Below, piece after piece: positions 33,094 through 35,729 of a stretch of DNA of 35,729 nt. Location: the NCBI GenBank assembly GCA_025774805.1, contig JALGZR010000028.1, forward strand, positions 1 to 35,729, written 5' to 3'. This DNA is from a bacterium (GTDB taxonomy: Bacteria; ARS69). Made by a program: the position numbers and the translations under genes. The stretch's first letter is position 1, and the number at the start of each line of letters is the position of its first letter. The notes beneath the pieces were generated by a model that did no database searches, had not been told where the DNA came from, and saw only the letters and a list, made by a program, of their open reading frames with translations.

Positions 33094-33696
33094 ATGGCGC
33101 GACACGGTTTCGCGACGGTCTTCTTCCTCGGACTCCTCGCTTTCGGCTGCGCCGGAGTGAGGGAGAGGGCGGAGAGTCGCGATCCCCGGGTTCGCATCCG
33201 CACGGAGCTCGGTGATCTCGTCGTCGAGGTCTACGCCGAACGGGCGCCCATCACCGCGGCCAACTTCCTCCGGTACGTGGACGAGAACCGCTTCGAGTCC
33301 GCCTCCTTCTACCGCGTCGTGACGATGGAAAACCAGCCGAACGACAGCATTCGGATCGAAGTGGTCCAGGGGGGGATCGGATTCGTCGAGAGCGATCTGC
33401 GGCTGCCTCCCATCCCGCACGAGACGACGGACCGGACCGGCGTGCGTCATCGGGACGGGACGATCTCGATGGCACGACTCGAGCCGGGGACCGCGAGCTC
33501 CGAGTTCTTCGTCTGCTTCGGAGAGCAGCCGGAGCTCGACTTCGGCGGCCGGAGGAATCCCGACGGGCAGGGCTTCGCCGCGTTCGGCCGGGTGCGGGAG
33601 GGAATGGACACCGTTCGGAAGATCCACGGGAGAGGTGGGCGCGATCAGATGCTCGACTCCCCCGTCCGAATTCTCGAGGTGGCGAGGGTTCCTTAG
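33094..33696 (+). CDS. lipoprotein cyclophilin-type peptidyl-prolyl isomerase
   Basis: A 200-residue exported protein with a lipoprotein-like signal (VFFLGLLAFGC, Cys19; the lipobox is not ideal) followed by a cyclophilin domain. The domain shows VRIRTELGDLVVEVYAERAPITAANFLRYVD, SFYRVVTMENQ with the catalytic Arg, VVQGG, GTISMARLEPGTASSEFFVCFGEQPELD, and FAAFGRVREGMDTVRKIH. It catalyses cis-trans isomerisation at prolines and would act in the periplasm. ATG 33094 is chosen for its GGGAG site and the signal peptide; a longer start at 33025 adds unconserved residues. It sits 109 bases after the efflux genes and 15 before the YfhO-like gene. Confidence 0.9.
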   Translation: MARHGFATVFFLGLLAFGCAGVRERAESRDPRVRIRTELGDLVVEVYAERAPITAANFLRYVDENRFESASFYRVVTMENQPNDSIRIEVVQGGIGFVESDLRLPPIPHETTDRTGVRHRDGTISMARLEPGTASSEFFVCFGEQPELDFGGRRNPDGQGFAAFGRVREGMDTVRKIHGRGGRDQMLDSPVRILEVARVP

Positions 33697-33711
33697 AACG
33701 AGGCGAGGCCG

Positions 33712-35729
33712 ATGTCGAAGTCGTTCGGGACCCGGGGGGAGACCTTCGCGCTCGTCTTCCTCCTCCTGGTCTGCGTGGCCGAGTTCGCCAACCCGATCCG
33801 CGATCCTCTGCGCACGGTGCAGGAGGACATCGCCTTCTACTGGGAGGGAGTGCACGCCGCCGTCAACGAACAGCTCGCCGAAGGGCGTTTCCCCCACTGG
33901 AACCCCTACGGCCTCGGGGGAGGACGGCTCTTCGCGGACGTGCAGGTCGCCCTTCTGCACCCGGGCACGCTCCCGTTCAGGATCCTGCCGTTCCCGATCG
34001 CCTGCCTCCTCACCTGGATCCTGCACTACGCGGCTCTCGCAGTTGGGACCTACGCGCTCGCCCGCAGGGCGCTCGGCGTCGACCCGCCGTCGGCCTTTCT
34101 GGCCGGAATCGTGTTCGCTCTCGGCGGCTTCTCGTTGGGCCACTCGAACCACCTGAGCTGGGTGCTCGCGCTGCCCGCCTTGCCGGCCGCCCTGCTGGCC
34201 GGATACGAGCTCCACCGCGCTCGGGGAAGGGCGGCGGGGAAGTGGTGGGTCCTCGGGTGTGCGAGCCTTTGCCTGCTGATTCTCTCCGGCGGAGTCCCCG
34301 TTCTGGCCCTGACGATCCTCGCGCTCGGCTGGTGGACGCTCGGGATCGTCCTCGTCGATCCGCCTTCCGGCCGGCTGCGGGCGGCGGGGCGGGCGCTCGC
34401 GGGTTGGGTGAGCATGGGGGTGGCCGCCGCCGGGCTCACCGCCGTCCAGTGGCTCCCGACGCTCGATCTCTACGCGGGATCCGCGCGCGGACAGTGGATC
34501 CGCCAGGAGATCCTCGCCGGGGGGATTCCGTGGCGTTCGGTCCTCGTGCAGCTCTTCGCTCCCGGAACCCTGGGGGAGGCGACCACGGGAGGGCTCCATC
34601 CGTTCCAGCACGAGCTCGCTCTGTTCGTCGGCGGCGTTGCCCTGGTCTTCGGCCTGGCGGGGATCGCGGCCGCGCGAAGACATCCCTGGGCGCTCCCCAC
34701 CGGCCTCCTGCTGGCGGTCTCTCTGGCGCTCGCGATCGAGGACTCCCCCGTGCTCCGGGGACTCACGCCGGTCGCGGAGGCCGTCGGTCTGCGACGTCCC
34801 TCCCGTTTCGTGGCGCTGACCCATCTGGCCCTCGCTCTCCTGGCCGCGATCGGATTCCACGAGTGGCGGGGGAAGGGGATCGCGAAGGACCGATCGACGT
34901 CGCGCCTCCTCGTCCCGCTGATCGGAGGTGCCGTCTTCCTGGCGATGACCGCGGGCACGGTCGGCATGCTCCGGTGGTTGGACGGAGCAGGAAGCAGCCC
35001 GGAGAGCGTGCAGGCGTGGCTGGCCGCGCTGCCCGAGGGAGTCCGCTCGTGGTTGGGCGATCCCCCGCTGCCCGCCTTTCTCGGCGTCACGGCCGAAAGG
35101 AGCTCCGTGCTGACCGCGTCGTTCCTCGTGTGGTGCGGCAGCGGACTCGTCGTGGCGATCGCGTCGGGGTGGCGCGCACGAGCCCCCGCGGTCGCGACCG
35201 GGATCGTGTGTGTCTGGTGTGCGGCCGAGATGGTCCTCTTCGGGCGGGGGACGTGGGCCGGACAAGATCGCTTTCCCGGCATCGCCGAATCGGATCCGCC
35301 CGTCGTGCGGTTCCTGAAGGAGAACCTCGGCGACGACCGCTACTTCAACGCCGCCGGCTACGGTCCCCTCTGGGAGAACCGCGGGGCCGTTCATCGGCTC
35401 GCCAACGTGGACGCCTACGTCGGAAACCGACTGAACCTGACCCGCGAGCACGAGCGGTTGCTCGACGGGTTGCAGCACTCGAAGCCCTGGTTGGATCTGT
35501 ACTCGACCCGTTACGTCCTGCGTCGGGAGGGGCACCCGGCGGGGCCCCTGCGTCCGGTGTTCCGGGACGAGGGCGTCGTCGTCTACGAGAACCCGGATCC
35601 CCTTCCCCGAGCCCGCTTTCTCACCGACGTCCGTTCGGTGACCGATGTAGAGACCGCGATCGCCGAGATGCGGAGGCGCGGCTTCGACCCCCGACGCACC
35701 GGGCTGGTCACCGGCGCGGCGAGCCCGAT
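33712..35729 (+). CDS. YfhO-like multi-pass membrane protein (cut by right edge)
   Basis: About 672 residues are visible and the frame is still open at the window end. It starts ATG at 33712 and has an N-terminal helix followed by the segment EGRFPHWNPYGLGGGRLFADVQ, which is the early loop typical of YfhO/PMT-related bacterial membrane proteins. Some eleven or twelve hydrophobic segments follow, then a soluble C-terminal part with RYFNAAGYGPLWENRGAVHRL, LLDGLQHSKPWLDLYSTRYVL and VYENPDPLPRARFL, matching the YfhO C-terminal pattern. Relatives add or process sugars on cell-wall or lipid glycans, so a glycosyltransferase-like role is likely but not shown. Its frame was confirmed by translating the first ~85 codons. 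Confidence 0.8.
   Translation, partial: MSKSFGTRGETFALVFLLLVCVAEFANPIRDPLRTVQEDIAFYWEGVHAAVNEQLAEGRFPHWNPYGLGGGRLFADVQVALLHPGTLPFRILPFPIACLLTWILHYAALAVGTYALARRALGVDPPSAFLAGIVFALGGFSLGHSNHLSWVLALPALPAALLAGYELHRARGRAAGKWWVLGCASLCLLILSGGVPVLALTILALGWWTLGIVLVDPPSGRLRAAGRALAGWVSMGVAAAGLTAVQWLPTLDLYAGSARGQWIRQEILAGGIPWRSVLVQLFAPGTLGEATTGGLHPFQHELALFVGGVALVFGLAGIAAARRHPWALPTGLLLAVSLALAIEDSPVLRGLTPVAEAVGLRRPSRFVALTHLALALLAAIGFHEWRGKGIAKDRSTSRLLVPLIGGAVFLAMTAGTVGMLRWLDGAGSSPESVQAWLAALPEGVRSWLGDPPLPAFLGVTAERSSVLTASFLVWCGSGLVVAIASGWRARAPAVATGIVCVWCAAEMVLFGRGTWAGQDRFPGIAESDPPVVRFLKENLGDDRYFNAAGYGPLWENRGAVHRLANVDAYVGNRLNLTREHERLLDGLQHSKPWLDLYSTRYVLRREGHPAGPLRPVFRDEGVVVYENPDPLPRARFLTDVRSVTDVETAIAEMRRRGFDPRRTGLVTGAASP

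Noticed and set aside
23804-35535. Very long open frames on the minus strand (23804-26587, 26416-29454, 29763-32384, 32959-35535) opposite the efflux and membrane genes
   Set aside because: They overlap genes with clear family motifs on the plus strand. Their translations are Arg-, Asp- and Glu-rich low-complexity strings without domains, as expected from the complement of GC-rich coding sequence.
1-35729. CRISPR arrays, tRNA or rRNA genes and insertion-sequence transposases
   Set aside because: None was seen on reading either strand: no regularly spaced repeats, cloverleaf-like segments or transposase motifs.

Overview
This is a GC-rich chromosomal stretch from a Gram-negative bacterium. 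The Gram-negative assignment rests on a Wza-type polysaccharide export protein, a Wzi-like outer-membrane barrel, RND efflux pumps with a lipoprotein adaptor, and AcpH. No rRNA, tRNA or taxonomic marker gene was seen. The gene mix resembles high-GC environmental phyla (Acidobacteriota, Gemmatimonadota, Eisenbacteria-like lineages), but the phylum cannot be fixed from this sequence.

Left part (1-21822): a Wzy-type exopolysaccharide or capsule locus, mostly on the minus strand. It holds two plus-strand sulfotransferases (the first cut by the window edge), a methyltransferase, a GT4 glycosyltransferase and a WecA-like initiating phosphoglycosyltransferase (plus strand). A long minus-strand run follows: an alkaline-phosphatase-superfamily membrane enzyme, an SGNH hydrolase, a third sulfotransferase, a GT-B-like protein, a broken SGNH remnant, a GT2, an O-antigen ligase/polymerase-like protein, a Wzz-type chain-length protein, a Wzi-like barrel, a six-SLBB Wza-type export protein, a DUF1972-type rhamnosyltransferase-like GT and a B12-binding radical SAM protein. 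Together they can start a chain on undecaprenyl phosphate, extend, sulfate and trim it, polymerise it and pass it through the outer membrane. No Wzx flippase, Wzc kinase or PAPS synthesis gene is visible, so these must lie elsewhere.

Middle part (22097-25069): a tightly packed plus-strand housekeeping group. A small membrane protein, glutamate racemase (murI), ACP phosphodiesterase and a thiamine-binding-type protein overlap by 4 bases at each junction. A SAM methyltransferase follows.

Right part (25070-35729): a 399-base leader with two hairpins, one of them attenuator-like, then an overlapping operon of an RND adaptor lipoprotein and two RND permeases (a possible heteromeric pump), a lipoprotein cyclophilin, and a YfhO-like multi-pass membrane protein cut by the right edge.

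The least explained structures are (i) a ~178-base element bounded by perfect 23-base inverted repeats whose left arm supplies the start codon of a glycosyltransferase, (ii) mutually exclusive hairpins ahead of the efflux operon, and (iii) the concentration of sulfotransferases in the polysaccharide locus.
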